A DNA stretch of 64,000 nucleotides, taken from contig NC_012804.1 in NCBI RefSeq assembly GCF_000022365.1, positions 682,001-746,000 on the forward strand, given 5' to 3'. Source of the stretch: Thermococcus gammatolerans EJ3. GTDB taxonomy: Archaea > Methanobacteriota_B > Thermococci > Thermococcales > Thermococcaceae. Position 1 is the first letter of the stretch; the number at the start of each line of letters is the position of its first letter. This document shows, piece by piece, positions 26,357 to 41,009 of the stretch. The translations under genes were made by a program, and so were the position numbers. The notes beneath the pieces are model-generated. The model was not told where the DNA came from. It did not search any database and saw only the letters and a list, made by a program, of their open reading frames with translations.

Positions 26357-27106
26357 TCATTGGAAGTGAATCCGTCCTCCTTTGAAGTCGTACTCCAGTG
26401 TTGTAACGTCCCCCAGCTCGGGGGCTTTGACGATGTGAAGGTACCTTTTAATTTTGTCGTCCTCTATTCTGCTCTCCGTCTTGAGAACGTAATCAGCTTT
26501 GCGGTAGAGGAGGGGCAGTACCATCGTGTCCTCGCCGGTGTATGTCCACACGTTCGTCCCCGCGGGGTACTTTTTATATATCTCGGATCTACTTCTCTGG
26601 AGGTCGGCGATCTCCAGATACCTCTGGGTTGCCTTGGGGGTGAATATGGAGAGATAATCCGACATAGAAACTGTAATACCCCACAGCTCCCTCCCCTTGA
26701 ACATCCCCATCTCTGCCCACTTCTGCTTGTGGGCTCCGATTACCCGGATGTATTTCTCGTTCAGTGTATCGATGTCAATAGGCTTTCTGAGGTACCACAC
26801 GTTTTCAAGATCGCCCTTTATGTCATATATACTTCCGAAGGTGTCGATGATCATGAGTCTGCCCTCTTGGAGGTGTCTTCTCCAGTCAACCCCTGCCTTT
26901 TCCATAACGCTTAGTGTAATCGAGAGGGGAGTGCCTATGTTAAAATACCCCACGAGGTTATCGGACTCGAGCTTCTCCCTCATGATCTCGAAGGCTAAAA
27001 ACTTCCCCAGGGAGCGGGGGTCTGCTTCGTGGATGAGAATGAGGCTTCTCTCGACAATGCCCCCGAGGGCCTCGTCTAATTCCCTAATTCCAAGCGTTAG
27101 GGTCAT
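26357..27106 (-). CDS. KaiC/RecA-fold-like protein of the Thermococcales DUF257-type group
   Basis: A 249-residue protein with the strand-helix pattern of a RecA/KaiC core: an opening GIRELDEALGGIVERSLILIHE, then a degenerate Walker A (EADPRSLGKF, with GK kept but no GxxxxGKT), and a Walker B-like LMIIDTFGS near 85. It is paralogous in layout to the upstream gene and shares ATGA with it. Loss of a proper P-loop argues against normal ATPase action; such proteins may be signalling or scaffold partners. The pair lies divergent to purD, but no functional tie is shown. Confidence 0.68.
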   Translation of the reverse strand: MTLTLGIRELDEALGGIVERSLILIHEADPRSLGKFLAFEIMREKLESDNLVGYFNIGTPLSITLSVMEKAGVDWRRHLQEGRLMIIDTFGSIYDIKGDLENVWYLRKPIDIDTLNEKYIRVIGAHKQKWAEMGMFKGRELWGITVSMSDYLSIFTPKATQRYLEIADLQRSRSEIYKKYPAGTNVWTYTGEDTMVLPLLYRKADYVLKTESRIEDDKIKRYLHIVKAPELGDVTTLEYDFKGGRIHFQ

Positions 27107-27738
27107 TCTTCATCACCCTTGGTCATTATAACCCTTCTGAGACCGTTCTCCACAACACCCTCAAAGACGTAGTCGGAGTAGAGGTAGATAAACTCCTCGA
27201 GGGCCGGACACTCCGGTTTTATGTACGTTATCAGCCCTGCGGTTTTTACTCTGGACTCTTCACGGAGATTCCATAGCAGTTTCTGGGCCCTTATCGGGTT
27301 ATCGAAGAGCCTGCACATTCCGGACTCGAGGTAACCCACCACTATGACATCCTCCGGCCCAAGTTCCGACAGCAGATCCTGTATTAGCGTCCTGTACTTG
27401 AGGATGAACACCCTGTCGTCAAGATAACCTGACAAAACGAACACTCCATTGACTCCCGAATCTATGTGTCTCATCGAGCCAAAAACGTCAAGGACGTAGA
27501 GGTTTTTGCCGAGATGACTTTCGTAATCCAGTCCCGCCCTCCTGAAGTCCCTGAAGAGACTCTGAAGGGGCTCATACGACACAACCCATATGTACCTGCC
27601 TTCTTCCAGCGGTTTTTTGAGGCTTCTAAGGGCTGGGATATAAGTGAACGCTGAAAAATCCCGATCTACAATACCCACAATCTTACCTTTGAGAAATGAT
27701 TCTGATATTATCGCCATTAGTTTTTCCTCGCCGTCCAT
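27103..27738 (-). CDS. DUF257-type RecA-like protein, function unknown
   Basis: A 211-residue protein starting MDGEEKLMAIISESFLKGKIVGIVDRD. The alternating hydrophobic strands (KIVGIVDRD, RYIWVVSYE, NLYVLDVFGS, DVIVVGYLE) fit a RecA-like core without a P-loop, as in the Thermococcales DUF257 family. The ATG at 27738 follows GGAGGG; the frame runs 55 codons further upstream, but that part is AT-rich promoter sequence. The gene shares four bases with the paralogue downstream. A TATA-like GTATTTAGCC lies near 27775 on this strand, and the promoter region is shared with the divergent purD. Confidence 0.7.
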   Translation of the reverse strand: MDGEEKLMAIISESFLKGKIVGIVDRDFSAFTYIPALRSLKKPLEEGRYIWVVSYEPLQSLFRDFRRAGLDYESHLGKNLYVLDVFGSMRHIDSGVNGVFVLSGYLDDRVFILKYRTLIQDLLSELGPEDVIVVGYLESGMCRLFDNPIRAQKLLWNLREESRVKTAGLITYIKPECPALEEFIYLYSDYVFEGVVENGLRRVIMTKGDEE

Positions 27739-27847
27739 AGTTTGTCCCTCCTGTAATGATGGGTCTAAGTGGCTAAATACTTTATGGTGGATGAAAAGAT
27801 CCTCTGGCGTTAGGCGGCTTGTTAGTTGGTATGTTCTTGCCGAATTA

Positions 27848-27885
27848 ATGTAAAAACAAACCTTAAAAAGCAAAAATTTTGACAT
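27848..27885 (+). promoter_or_regulatory. purD promoter with paired ATGT/ACAT elements
   Basis: The TATA box CCTTAAAAAG (27861-27870) is flanked by ATGTAAAAAC (27848-27857) and, inverted, TTTTGACAT (27877-27885). TTTTGACAT begins 14 bases after the first T of TTAAAAAG and ends 16 bases before the start codon. TTTTTACAT stands at the same distance from TATA before purS. A shared purine regulator is inferred. Confidence 0.4.
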
Positions 27886-27901
27886 ATAAATGGTGAAGCT
27901 C

Positions 27902-29218
27902 ATGAGGGTTCTGCTCGTTGGCGGAGGGGGAAGGGAGCACGCTATTGGGGAGGCCCTCGTAAGGGGAGGTGCCGAGCTCTACGTCGTCTCGAAGCACAAA
28001 AACCCTGGCCTCGCGAGGCTCGCGAGGGGCTACGGCCTGGCAAAAGAGACAGATATCAAAAAGGTTCTCGAATATGCCGAAAAATTTGGCGTCGAGCTGG
28101 CATTCATTGGCCCAGAAGCGCCGCTTGAGAAGGGCATCGTTGATGCCCTTGAGGAAAACGGCATCCCCGCAGTCGGACCGAGCAGGGAGGCAGCTAAGCT
28201 CGAAACCGACAAGGCCTTCGCGAGAACCTTCATGGAGCGCAACGAAATCCCTGGGAGAAAGGTCTTCCGCGTCTTCACCGACGTTTCGAAGATGCGCTCG
28301 TGGGTTGACGACTTTGGAAGGCCTGTCGTGGTAAAACCCATCGGTCTGACCGGCGGGAAGGGCGTTAAGGTCGTTGGCTACCAGCTGAGGGACAACGAGG
28401 AAGCTAAGTCCTACGCCGAGGAGCTCATCAGGCGCGACGGAAGGGTTCTTATCGAAGAACGCACAAACGGTGTCGAGTTCACCTTCCAGGTCTTCACTGA
28501 CGGAAAAAGGGTTCTCCCGATGCCCCTCGCCCAGGACTACCCCCACGCCTACGAGAACGACGAAGGTCCGATAACCGGCGGGATGGGGAGCTACTCCTGC
28601 TCAAACGGCCTGCTTCCCTTCGTGACGCGGGAAGACTACGAGAAGGCCCTTGAGACGCTCAAAGCCACTGTCGAGGCCATGAGGAAGGAGGGGACGCCCT
28701 ACAAGGGAATCCTCTACGGCCAGTTCATGCTTTCCAAAGGCGGGCCGGTTCTCATAGAATACAACGCCCGCTTCGGCGACCCAGAGGCAATAAACGTTCT
28801 CCCTCTCCTCGAGACGAGCCTGCTTGAGGTTGCGGAGGGAATAGTTGACGGCAACCTTCAGGGAGCGGAGTTCGAGAAAAAGGCAACGGTCGTCAAGTAC
28901 CTCGCGCCGAAAGGTTACCCAACGAACCCAGTTAGAGGCGTAAAGGTGGAGGTCAACGAGAAGGCCGTTGAAGAGGTCGGTGCAAGGCTCTACTACGCTT
29001 CAATTGACGAGAACTTCACTCTCCTAGGCTCGAGGGCCATAGCGGTCGTTGGAATCGCCGATAGCCTTGAGGAGGCTGAGAGGATAGCCAAGAGCGTGAT
29101 TCCGCACGTAAAAGGCGAGCTGTTCTACAGGCGCGACGTCGGAACCCGGAAGAGTGTCGAGAAGAGGATTGAGCTGATGAAGGAGTTTGGAAAGGAATTC
29201 GAGCCGAACCCGTGCTGA
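27902..29218 (+). CDS. purD: phosphoribosylamine-glycine ligase (GAR synthetase)
   Basis: A 438-residue ATP-grasp ligase that joins glycine to 5-phosphoribosylamine in the second step of purine synthesis. It opens with LLVGGGGREHAIGEALVRGG; the ATP-grasp core has PVVVKPIGLTGGKGV near 145 and EYNARFGDPEAINVLP near 285. The in-frame ATG at 27890 is rejected because GGTGA between it and 27902 is the ribosome site. The leader is very short (TATA box 27861-27870). It is followed by a PurP-like gene after ten bases, giving a two-gene purine operon. Confidence 0.95.
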   Translation: MRVLLVGGGGREHAIGEALVRGGAELYVVSKHKNPGLARLARGYGLAKETDIKKVLEYAEKFGVELAFIGPEAPLEKGIVDALEENGIPAVGPSREAAKLETDKAFARTFMERNEIPGRKVFRVFTDVSKMRSWVDDFGRPVVVKPIGLTGGKGVKVVGYQLRDNEEAKSYAEELIRRDGRVLIEERTNGVEFTFQVFTDGKRVLPMPLAQDYPHAYENDEGPITGGMGSYSCSNGLLPFVTREDYEKALETLKATVEAMRKEGTPYKGILYGQFMLSKGGPVLIEYNARFGDPEAINVLPLLETSLLEVAEGIVDGNLQGAEFEKKATVVKYLAPKGYPTNPVRGVKVEVNEKAVEEVGARLYYASIDENFTLLGSRAIAVVGIADSLEEAERIAKSVIPHVKGELFYRRDVGTRKSVEKRIELMKEFGKEFEPNPC

Positions 29219-29228
29219 GGTGATGGGA

Positions 29229-30371
29229 ATGATAAGCCGCGATGAGATTCTGGGAATACTCGAGAGGTACGACCCCGAGAAAATAACCGTTGGCGTCCTT
29301 GGAAGTCATTCGGCTCTGGACATAGCCGACGGTGCTAAAGAGGAAGGTTTGCCCGTTCTCGTCGTCGCCCAGAGGGGCAGGCACAAAACTTACGCCGAGT
29401 ACTTCAGGCTGAGGAAGACGAGGGACGGCATAACCAAGGGCTTCATCGACGAGGTCATCGTCCTTGAAAAGTTCGCCCGGATAATAGACGTCCAGGATGA
29501 GCTTGTTAAGAGGAACGTCATCTTCGTCCCCAACCGCTCTTTTGTTGTGTACACTGGTATAGACAGGGTTGAGAACGACTTTAAGGTTCCTCTCTTCGGC
29601 AGCAGGAACCTCCTCAGGAGCGAGGAGAGGAGCGAGGAGAAGAGCTACTACTGGCTCCTTGAGAAGGCCGGGCTCCCATATCCGGAACCTGTGAAGCCGG
29701 AAGAGATTGACGAGGTCGGCCTCGTCATAGTCAAGCTTCCGCACGCCAAGAAGAGGCTCGAACGCGGATTCTTCACGGCCGCGAGCTACAAGGAGTTCCG
29801 CGAGAAGGCTGAGAAGCTCATCAAGCTCGGCGTAATCACGGAAGAGGACCTCGCGAGGGCCAGAATCGAGCGCTACATCATTGGACCGGTGTTCAACTTC
29901 GACTTCTTCTACTCGCCGATAGATGGGGAAATAGAGCTTTTGGGAATAGACTGGCGCTTTGAAACGAGCCTGGACGGTCACGTAAGGCTTCCAGCGGCCC
30001 AGCAACTGACCCTCCCTGAGTGGCAGTTCGAACCCGAATACACCGTAACGGGCCATGCATCCTCAACGCTCCGCGAGTCCCTCCTTGAGAAGGTCTTCGA
30101 TATGGCCGAGAAGTACGTGAAGGCGACGCAGGAGTACTACTCTCCAGGCATAATCGGGCCCTTCACGCTCCAGACGGCGGTTGACAAGGACCTGAACTTC
30201 TACATCTACGACGTCGCCCCGAGAACCGGCGGCGGGACGAACATCCATATGGCGATGGGTCACCCCTACGGAAACGCCCTCTGGAGAAAGCCGATGAGCA
30301 CGGGAAGGAGGGTTGCCCTCGAGATAAAGCGCGCAATCGAGCTCGACGAGCTTGAGAGGGTGGTGACTTAA
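29229..30371 (+). CDS. purP: PurP-like ATP-grasp ligase (FAICAR synthetase paralogue)
   Basis: A 380-residue paralogue of archaeal PurP, which makes FAICAR from AICAR, formate and ATP. It has VGVLGSHSALDIADGA at the start, the SRNLLRSEERSEEK loop, GPFNFDFFYS-type segment (GPVFNFDFFYS) and a C-terminal PRTGGGTNIHM. It is some 50 residues longer than the second PurP at 35730-36725, and the two differ in the N-terminal and ATP-binding regions. Genomes with two copies are known; often only one has clear FAICAR synthetase activity. I start at the ATG at 29229 after GAGGTGAT. It forms an operon with purD. Confidence 0.88.
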   Translation: MISRDEILGILERYDPEKITVGVLGSHSALDIADGAKEEGLPVLVVAQRGRHKTYAEYFRLRKTRDGITKGFIDEVIVLEKFARIIDVQDELVKRNVIFVPNRSFVVYTGIDRVENDFKVPLFGSRNLLRSEERSEEKSYYWLLEKAGLPYPEPVKPEEIDEVGLVIVKLPHAKKRLERGFFTAASYKEFREKAEKLIKLGVITEEDLARARIERYIIGPVFNFDFFYSPIDGEIELLGIDWRFETSLDGHVRLPAAQQLTLPEWQFEPEYTVTGHASSTLRESLLEKVFDMAEKYVKATQEYYSPGIIGPFTLQTAVDKDLNFYIYDVAPRTGGGTNIHMAMGHPYGNALWRKPMSTGRRVALEIKRAIELDELERVVT

Positions 30372-30439
30372 TCACAGTTTTAATCTTTTAAGACGAAACA
30401 TTTTTAACTTACAATGCGTAAAGAAGTAGGGCAATTTCA

Positions 30440-31251
30440 ATGAGAAAAGTTGTGGGGGTTCTTTTACTAATCGGATTGATTGCGACAGTTTGCGTGTTCT
30501 TCACCCACAGTGCTCATTACGGGAAGAAAAATAATCCCATAGATTTCAGGCCAGTTTACCTTTCCAACGTTTCCCTAAACGCCAGATTCTCAAACGAGGG
30601 GCCGGGGATTCTCGTTGTCCAGTACTCTGACATTGAAAAGGCACCGATTAACTTGAGCAAGCCGGTTCTTGTGGTTGGAGAGATCAACGTCACACGGCTC
30701 TTAATTACCTTCAACATAACGACACCGCTTGCTTCCATTGAACCTTCCCCCAAGGCCGTCTTTGTGTACAACAGAGGGTTACTTTTCCTCGAATCTGGAG
30801 ATGTGAGGAAGTTCCTTGTCTGGACTCGCGAAGTCATACGATATGAAGCCCACTGGAGCTTTGGAATTTACTCTGAACACTCGGGAATCCTGCTGGCCGT
30901 TAGATCATCTCACATTGAGCCACCTAAGAACTGGAGCTCCGTTGGAGGCACCCTTCCAGAGTACTTCGTTTCTGTGGAGATAACTGTTCCCGGGAACGAG
31001 AACGTTGAGCTCTCCCTTGTCCCCCTGAATGGGAAACTATCCAATTACCATCCAACAACATCTAAGGGGCAGACTTCACCATCCACGACAGGTCGAGCTT
31101 TTTCAGGAACACCGCGGCGTGGACAGTGAAAAACAACGGAGATCATGACGTCCAGCTCAGTGCAACCATTGGTGCCGAGTCTCCCCAACTAACTCTCCAG
31201 TACTTCCTCAACTATGTAGAGGGCTCTCTGCACGTTCGGATGGGCCCATGA
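30440..31251 (+). pseudogene. secreted/membrane-anchored protein of unknown function, frameshifted
   Basis: The frame from ATG 30440 begins with a signal anchor (KVVGVLLLIGLIATVCVFF) and gives about 210 residues of extracellular-type beta-rich sequence before turning at SKGQTSPSTTGRAF into a stop at 31129. The frame one base over continues as ADFTIHDRSSFFRN and AAWTVKNNGDHDVQL to a TGA at 31249-31251. One extra G in the GGGG run at 31066-31069 would join them as SKGADFTIHD; an in-frame TAA just before that run fixes the spot. The full protein would be about 270 residues. No family is recognised. Confidence 0.65.
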
Positions 31252-31395
31252 CCTCTTAGAAAATTTTTTATTCTTTGCCAGATAATCCCTCATCTCTTTC
31301 TGTTCAGCTTATTAAAGCCGCATCTCATTCGGGAAACGTTTTTAAGAGAGGAAGAGCCGCTTTTCCTGTCGATCAACGATCTGGGGGTTGAAACC

Positions 31396-32592
31396 ATGGA
31401 TAACCGCTGGAGAACGGTCATTCTTAACACCCTCGTTGTTGCCTCAGGTTTCGGAACGATGCACATGCTGGAGAAGTTTAAGGATGCAGTTGTGAATCAC
31501 TACGGGATCACCGAGACAATGATGGGCTACCAGCAGACAGCCTACGTCGTTGGCCTCTTCGTTGCTTTCCTCCTCGGCGGAACGACCCTCTTCAAGGGTT
31601 CCTTCAAGAGGAGTGTGGCTTTAATCGTCAGTTTCGCCGCGATTCCACAGTTCCTGATTCCATTCATGCCAAACTGGTGGGGAGTGGTTGCGCTCCGCTT
31701 TTTCCAGGGCTTCATCGTCGCCCTCATAGCAGTGTTCAGCAACCAGATTGGAAGGCTCTTTGTGGCAGAGAGGCCCTTTGCAAAGGGTATAATACTGTCA
31801 GGCATTTTCTGGGGCGGGATCTATGGAATAAGCCTGGCCAAATGGGCTGATGGGAGTGATGCGAGCTGGTCCTCCGTCACCCAGGCTTTTCTGATCTCAG
31901 CCGTTCTCATGTACGTCATGCTCGCAATCTGGTGGTTCTTTACGGAGGACTTTGAGATCCCCAAGGAGAAGCGCTCCTCTAAGGCAAACGTCTGGAAGAT
32001 GCCGTTCACCTGGGTCTTCGGCTTCACATTCTTCCCGGCCCTGTGGATTATCTTTACCCTCGGCTCTTTCACCCTCCACAATGTGGACTTCAGCGAGGCG
32101 CAGGTGGCAAACCTCGTCAGGGCGCTGGAGGTTTCGATGGGTCTGTGGTCGATAATCATGGGGTATCTCGGCTACCGCCTATCGAGGGGGAACCCGAGCA
32201 ACAGGGGTCTCTTCAAGGCCATCGTCAGCGTCATGACTCTCTCCTACGCGGTAACCTTCCTCGGGATCTTTATTGTCTGGAAAGCCATACTTGCCAATGA
32301 TTACACCCTCGCCCTCATTGGAATAGCAATAACGGGAATCGTCCAGGGGACTGGCCCGGCCTTCTGGACAACCGCCCCAGCGGCCTACCCAAGGGAGATA
32401 TATCCCGAGGCCAGCTTTGCCCTCGGACTCATCTCGAACTCCGCCAACGCCGTCGCTCCGAACGTCATGTTCGTCCTCGTGCACAGCGTGAACACTGGGA
32501 TGGTAATCTACCTGCTCATGGCTGCCCTCGGCATTGCCACCCTTCTCCTCTCGAGCCGCATGAAGCTCCCGGTCGAAGAACTCTCGGGATGA
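31396..32592 (+). CDS. major facilitator superfamily transporter
   Basis: A 398-residue membrane protein with about twelve spans and an MFS layout: a charged loop after span 2-3 (LFKGSFKRS), a central basic loop near residue 195 (PKEKRSSKAN) and a second bundle. The ATG follows GGGGGTTG; TATA-like CGTTTTTAAG is near 31340. It lies between purine genes, but its promoter lacks the TTTT-N-ACAT element seen at purS and purD, and no substrate can be named. A T-rich tract after the stop separates it from purS. Confidence 0.85.
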   Translation: MDNRWRTVILNTLVVASGFGTMHMLEKFKDAVVNHYGITETMMGYQQTAYVVGLFVAFLLGGTTLFKGSFKRSVALIVSFAAIPQFLIPFMPNWWGVVALRFFQGFIVALIAVFSNQIGRLFVAERPFAKGIILSGIFWGGIYGISLAKWADGSDASWSSVTQAFLISAVLMYVMLAIWWFFTEDFEIPKEKRSSKANVWKMPFTWVFGFTFFPALWIIFTLGSFTLHNVDFSEAQVANLVRALEVSMGLWSIIMGYLGYRLSRGNPSNRGLFKAIVSVMTLSYAVTFLGIFIVWKAILANDYTLALIGIAITGIVQGTGPAFWTTAPAAYPREIYPEASFALGLISNSANAVAPNVMFVLVHSVNTGMVIYLLMAALGIATLLLSSRMKLPVEELSG

Positions 32593-32596
32593 AATC

Positions 32597-32614
32597 TTTC
32601 TTTTTTGCATTTTC
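32597..32614 (+). terminator. T-rich terminator-like tract after the MFS gene
   Basis: CTTTCTTTTTTGCATTTT starts five bases after the MFS stop codon and precedes the purS promoter. Clustered T-tracts of this kind end transcription in Thermococcales. No hairpin is present. Confidence 0.4.
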
Positions 32615-32629
32615 TTGTTAAAATAACTC

Positions 32630-32652
32630 TTAAAAACTCCCAATTTTTACAT
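32630..32652 (+). promoter_or_regulatory. purS-purQ-purL-purP promoter with TTTTTACAT element
   Basis: The TATA box TTAAAAAC begins at 32630, and TTTTTACAT lies at 32644-32652, starting 14 bases further on. The purD promoter has TTTTGACAT at the same distance from its TTAAAAAG. The element sits about where transcription starts. Confidence 0.4.
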
Positions 32653-32674
32653 TTTTCTGGCAAGGGTGGTCGCG

Positions 32675-32917
32675 ATGAAGTGGAGGGTTACCGTCACCGT
32701 TCGCCTCAAGGAAGGCCTCAACGACCCCGAGGGAAGGGTCATAGGGAAGGCACTCAGAAACCTCGGCTACGCGGTTGATGGCCTGAGAGTTCCGAAGTGC
32801 TTCGAGTTCGAGCTTGAGAGCGAGAGGCCGGAGGAAGAGGTAGAGGAGATGTGCAGGAAGCTCCTCGCCAACCCGCTCATCCACAGCTGGGAGTATAGGA
32901 TAGAGCCGGTGAGCTGA
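32675..32917 (+). CDS. purS: FGAM synthetase, PurS subunit
   Basis: An 80-residue PurS, the small bridging subunit of the three-part formylglycinamidine ribonucleotide synthetase. It has the ferredoxin-like pattern and the [22 protein letters not shown]-type first helix ([13 protein letters not shown]). I start at the ATG at 32675, six bases after GGTGG, not the GTG at 32666. It heads the purS-purQ-purL-purP operon: purQ begins one base after its stop. Confidence 0.93.
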   Translation: MKWRVTVTVRLKEGLNDPEGRVIGKALRNLGYAVDGLRVPKCFEFELESERPEEEVEEMCRKLLANPLIHSWEYRIEPVS

Positions 32918-32918
32918 G

Positions 32919-33590
32919 ATGGTGCGCTTTGCCGTTGTGGTCTTCCCTGGAACCAACTGCGACTTCGAGACTGAGAGGGCCATAAGGAAGGCCGGCGCCG
33001 AGGCCGAGCGCGTCTGGTACAGAGCCAGTCTCAAGGACTTCGACGGCGTGGTTTTGCCTGGCGGCTTCAGCTACGCCGACTACCTAAGGGCAGGTGCGAT
33101 AGCCGCCCGTCAGAAGATAATGGAGGAGGTTAAGGAGTTTGCCGAGGAGGGACGGCCGGTTCTCGGGATATGCAACGGCTTTCAAATCCTCACCGAGGCG
33201 GGCCTCCTTCCAGGGGCGTTGAGGCCCAACAGGGTTCCGCGCTTCCTCTGCAGGTGGGTTCACCTCCGCGTAAACGATGTGGAAACGCCGTTCACTTCCC
33301 TCTACGAGCCGGGTGAGGTAATAAGGATGCCGATTGCCCACGCGGAGGGCAACTACTACATTGACGACCCGTCGAAGGTTAGAATCGTCTTCCAGTACAG
33401 CGACGAGAACGGGAATGTGAGCGAAGAAGTCAATCCCAACGGCTCGGTTCTCAACATAGCGGCGATAGCCAACGAACGTGGAAACGTTCTCGGAACGATG
33501 CCGCACCCGGAGCGTGCGAGTGATCGCTTTTTAGGCAGTGAGGACGGCCTGAGGCTGTTCAAAAGCATGGTTGAGTGGGCGAGGAGGTGA
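32919..33590 (+). CDS. purQ: FGAM synthetase, PurQ glutaminase subunit
   Basis: A 223-residue class I glutamine amidotransferase that supplies ammonia to PurL. The nucleophile is Cys in VLGICNGFQ near residue 86; the His-Glu pair is in MPHPERA near residue 197. It opens [16 protein letters not shown], the usual PurQ start. GGTGAGCTGAG ahead of the ATG is its ribosome site and lies in the end of purS. The next start, purL, follows after four bases. Confidence 0.95.
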   Translation: MVRFAVVVFPGTNCDFETERAIRKAGAEAERVWYRASLKDFDGVVLPGGFSYADYLRAGAIAARQKIMEEVKEFAEEGRPVLGICNGFQILTEAGLLPGALRPNRVPRFLCRWVHLRVNDVETPFTSLYEPGEVIRMPIAHAEGNYYIDDPSKVRIVFQYSDENGNVSEEVNPNGSVLNIAAIANERGNVLGTMPHPERASDRFLGSEDGLRLFKSMVEWARR

Positions 33591-33594
33591 GGAA

Positions 33595-37770
<4,176 letters not shown>

Positions 37771-37824
37771 CTTTGCCCCCAAGGATGTTGGGGGAGTCCC
37801 TTTAAAACCTTCCGCAAACCTTAA

Positions 37825-39330
<1,506 letters not shown>

Positions 39331-39391
39331 ATGCTAAGATCGCCAAATTTTTAAATTGTTTTTGTCATTTAAACGCTGAATGGTGATGTTC

Positions 39392-40315
39392 ATGTGGAAG
39401 GACTTCATCAGGGAGAAGGTTGAGGAGATAAGGGAAACCGTCGGCGATGGGAAGGCGATAATAGCGCTCAGCGGTGGTGTTGACAGCTCAACCGCCGCTG
39501 TACTCGCGCACAAAGCTATAGGTGATAGACTTCACGCGGTGTTCGTTAACACGGGCTTCATGCGCAAGGGCGAGCCCGAGTTCGTTGTCAAGACCTTCCG
39601 CGACGAGTTCGGCCTCAACCTGCACTACGTTGACGCGAGCGAGCGCTTTTTCAAGGCTTTGAAGGGCGTTACCGACCCGGAGGAGAAGAGGAAGATAATA
39701 GGTCGCGTTTTCATCGAGGTCTTCGAAGAAATAGCTAAGGAAATCAACGCCGACTTCCTGATTCAGGGAACCATCGCCCCGGACTGGATTGAGAGCAAGG
39801 GGAAGATCAAGAGCCACCACAACGTCGGAGGTCTGCCAGAGAGGCTCAACCTCAAGCTCATTGAACCGCTCCGTGACCTCTACAAGGACGAGGTTCGGGA
39901 GCTGGCGAAGGAGCTCGGCCTTCCCGAGAAGATTTACAACAGAATGCCCTTCCCGGGGCCGGGCCTCGCCGTCAGGGTTCTTGGTGAGGTCACGCCGGAG
40001 AAGATAGCGATAGTCAGGGAAGCAAACGCAATAGTCGAGGAGGAAATCGAGAAGGCCGGGCTCAGACCCTGGCAGGCTTTCGCGGTTCTCCTTGGAGTTA
40101 AAACCGTCGGTGTTCAGGGCGACATAAGGGCCTACAAGGAAACGATAGCGGTTAGGGTCGTTGAGAGCCTCGACGGAATGACTGCTAATGCTATGAACGT
40201 CCCCTTCGAGGTTCTTCAGAGGATAGCCTTCAGGATAACGAGCGAGATTCCCGAGGTCGGGAGAGTCCTCTACGACATCACCAACAAGCCACCCGCTACC
40301 ATAGAGTTCGAGTGA
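39392..40315 (+). CDS. guaA: GMP synthetase, ATP-pyrophosphatase subunit (subunit B)
   Basis: A 307-residue subunit that adenylates XMP and transfers ammonia to give GMP. The PP-loop [10 protein letters not shown] is near residue 30; the dimerisation domain ends PPATIEFE, as in the C-terminal part of bacterial GuaA. I start at the ATG at 39392, after GGTGATG; an ATG 12 bases earlier would use up that site. In most Thermococcales the glutaminase subunit follows closely; here a DUF104/PIN toxin-antitoxin pair comes between. TATA-like AATTTTTAAA is near 39346. Confidence 0.95.
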   Translation: MWKDFIREKVEEIRETVGDGKAIIALSGGVDSSTAAVLAHKAIGDRLHAVFVNTGFMRKGEPEFVVKTFRDEFGLNLHYVDASERFFKALKGVTDPEEKRKIIGRVFIEVFEEIAKEINADFLIQGTIAPDWIESKGKIKSHHNVGGLPERLNLKLIEPLRDLYKDEVRELAKELGLPEKIYNRMPFPGPGLAVRVLGEVTPEKIAIVREANAIVEEEIEKAGLRPWQAFAVLLGVKTVGVQGDIRAYKETIAVRVVESLDGMTANAMNVPFEVLQRIAFRITSEIPEVGRVLYDITNKPPATIEFE

Positions 40316-40356
40316 AGGCTTATTTACCTCCGTTTCCAACTTTAAGCGGTGGGAGC

Positions 40357-40566
40357 ATGGGTGAGATTATCGAGGTGATTTACGAGAACGGCGTGCTGAA
40401 GCCCCTCAAGCCCCTCAAGCTGAAGGAGGGGCAGAGGCTCAGGGTAAGGATTTACCACGAGGACTTCCTTGAGCTGGCAAGGGAGATGAGGAAAAGAGTA
40501 ACGCCCGAAAAGTTCAGGGAAGACCCGACGGACTATCTCCTTCGCTTGAGGGAGGAGGAAACATGA
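40357..40566 (+). CDS. antitoxin, AF2212-like (DUF104) family
   Basis: A 69-residue protein starting MGEIIEVIYENGVLKPL with LKEGQRLRVRIY, the typical beta-rich DNA-binding start of DUF104/AF2212-like antitoxins. The C-terminal part is charged and helical and would neutralise the toxin. The ATG at 40357 follows GGTGGG; the longer frame upstream lacks family likeness. Four bases, ATGA, are shared with the PIN-domain toxin gene. It lies 41 bases after the GMP synthetase subunit B gene. Confidence 0.85.
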   Translation: MGEIIEVIYENGVLKPLKPLKLKEGQRLRVRIYHEDFLELAREMRKRVTPEKFREDPTDYLLRLREEET

Positions 40567-41009
40567 AGGTCGTGGTTGACACCTCCGTTGTTTTCCATCT
40601 GTTTTCTAGCTTCTATCCTGAAAGGGCAGAAGTCGCCGAAAGAATCATAGAGTATGCACAGTTAGGCTCGCTTGAGCTTTACGCTCCCCGCTTGGGGGAA
40701 GTTGAGTTCGTTGCTGTTCTCTCAAGGTATTTTGAGCGGGAGCAGGTTGAGAAGGCGCTAACCTACTACAGCGAAATAGTTGCGTGGGTTCCTGAGGAAC
40801 TGCTCATCGAGGAGCTTCGAGAAGTGGCCTTTCAGACGCATCACAAGGCTTCTGATATCTATTTCATTGCGACAGCCCGATACCTTGACGGGGTTCTTGT
40901 TACGAATGACAGGAAGATGGCCGAGCTGGCCAAGTCCCTTGGTTTGAGGGCTTTTTATCTCGTTGAAGAACACGATGCCTTCTTCAAACTCCTGGAGGTG
41001 GGCTCATGA
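40563..41009 (+). CDS. vapC: PIN-domain ribonuclease toxin, VapC family
   Basis: A 148-residue PIN-domain protein with the acidic metal-binding set in place: Asp6 in VVDTS, Glu in GEVEFVA near 45, Asp in [11 protein letters not shown] near 98 and Asp in VTNDRKMAE near 117. Such enzymes cut RNA, often tRNA, when released from their antitoxin. Its gene is sandwiched with four-base overlaps between the DUF104 antitoxin and the GMP synthetase glutaminase gene, so its translation is coupled on both sides. Confidence 0.88.
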   Translation: MKVVVDTSVVFHLFSSFYPERAEVAERIIEYAQLGSLELYAPRLGEVEFVAVLSRYFEREQVEKALTYYSEIVAWVPEELLIEELREVAFQTHHKASDIYFIATARYLDGVLVTNDRKMAELAKSLGLRAFYLVEEHDAFFKLLEVGS

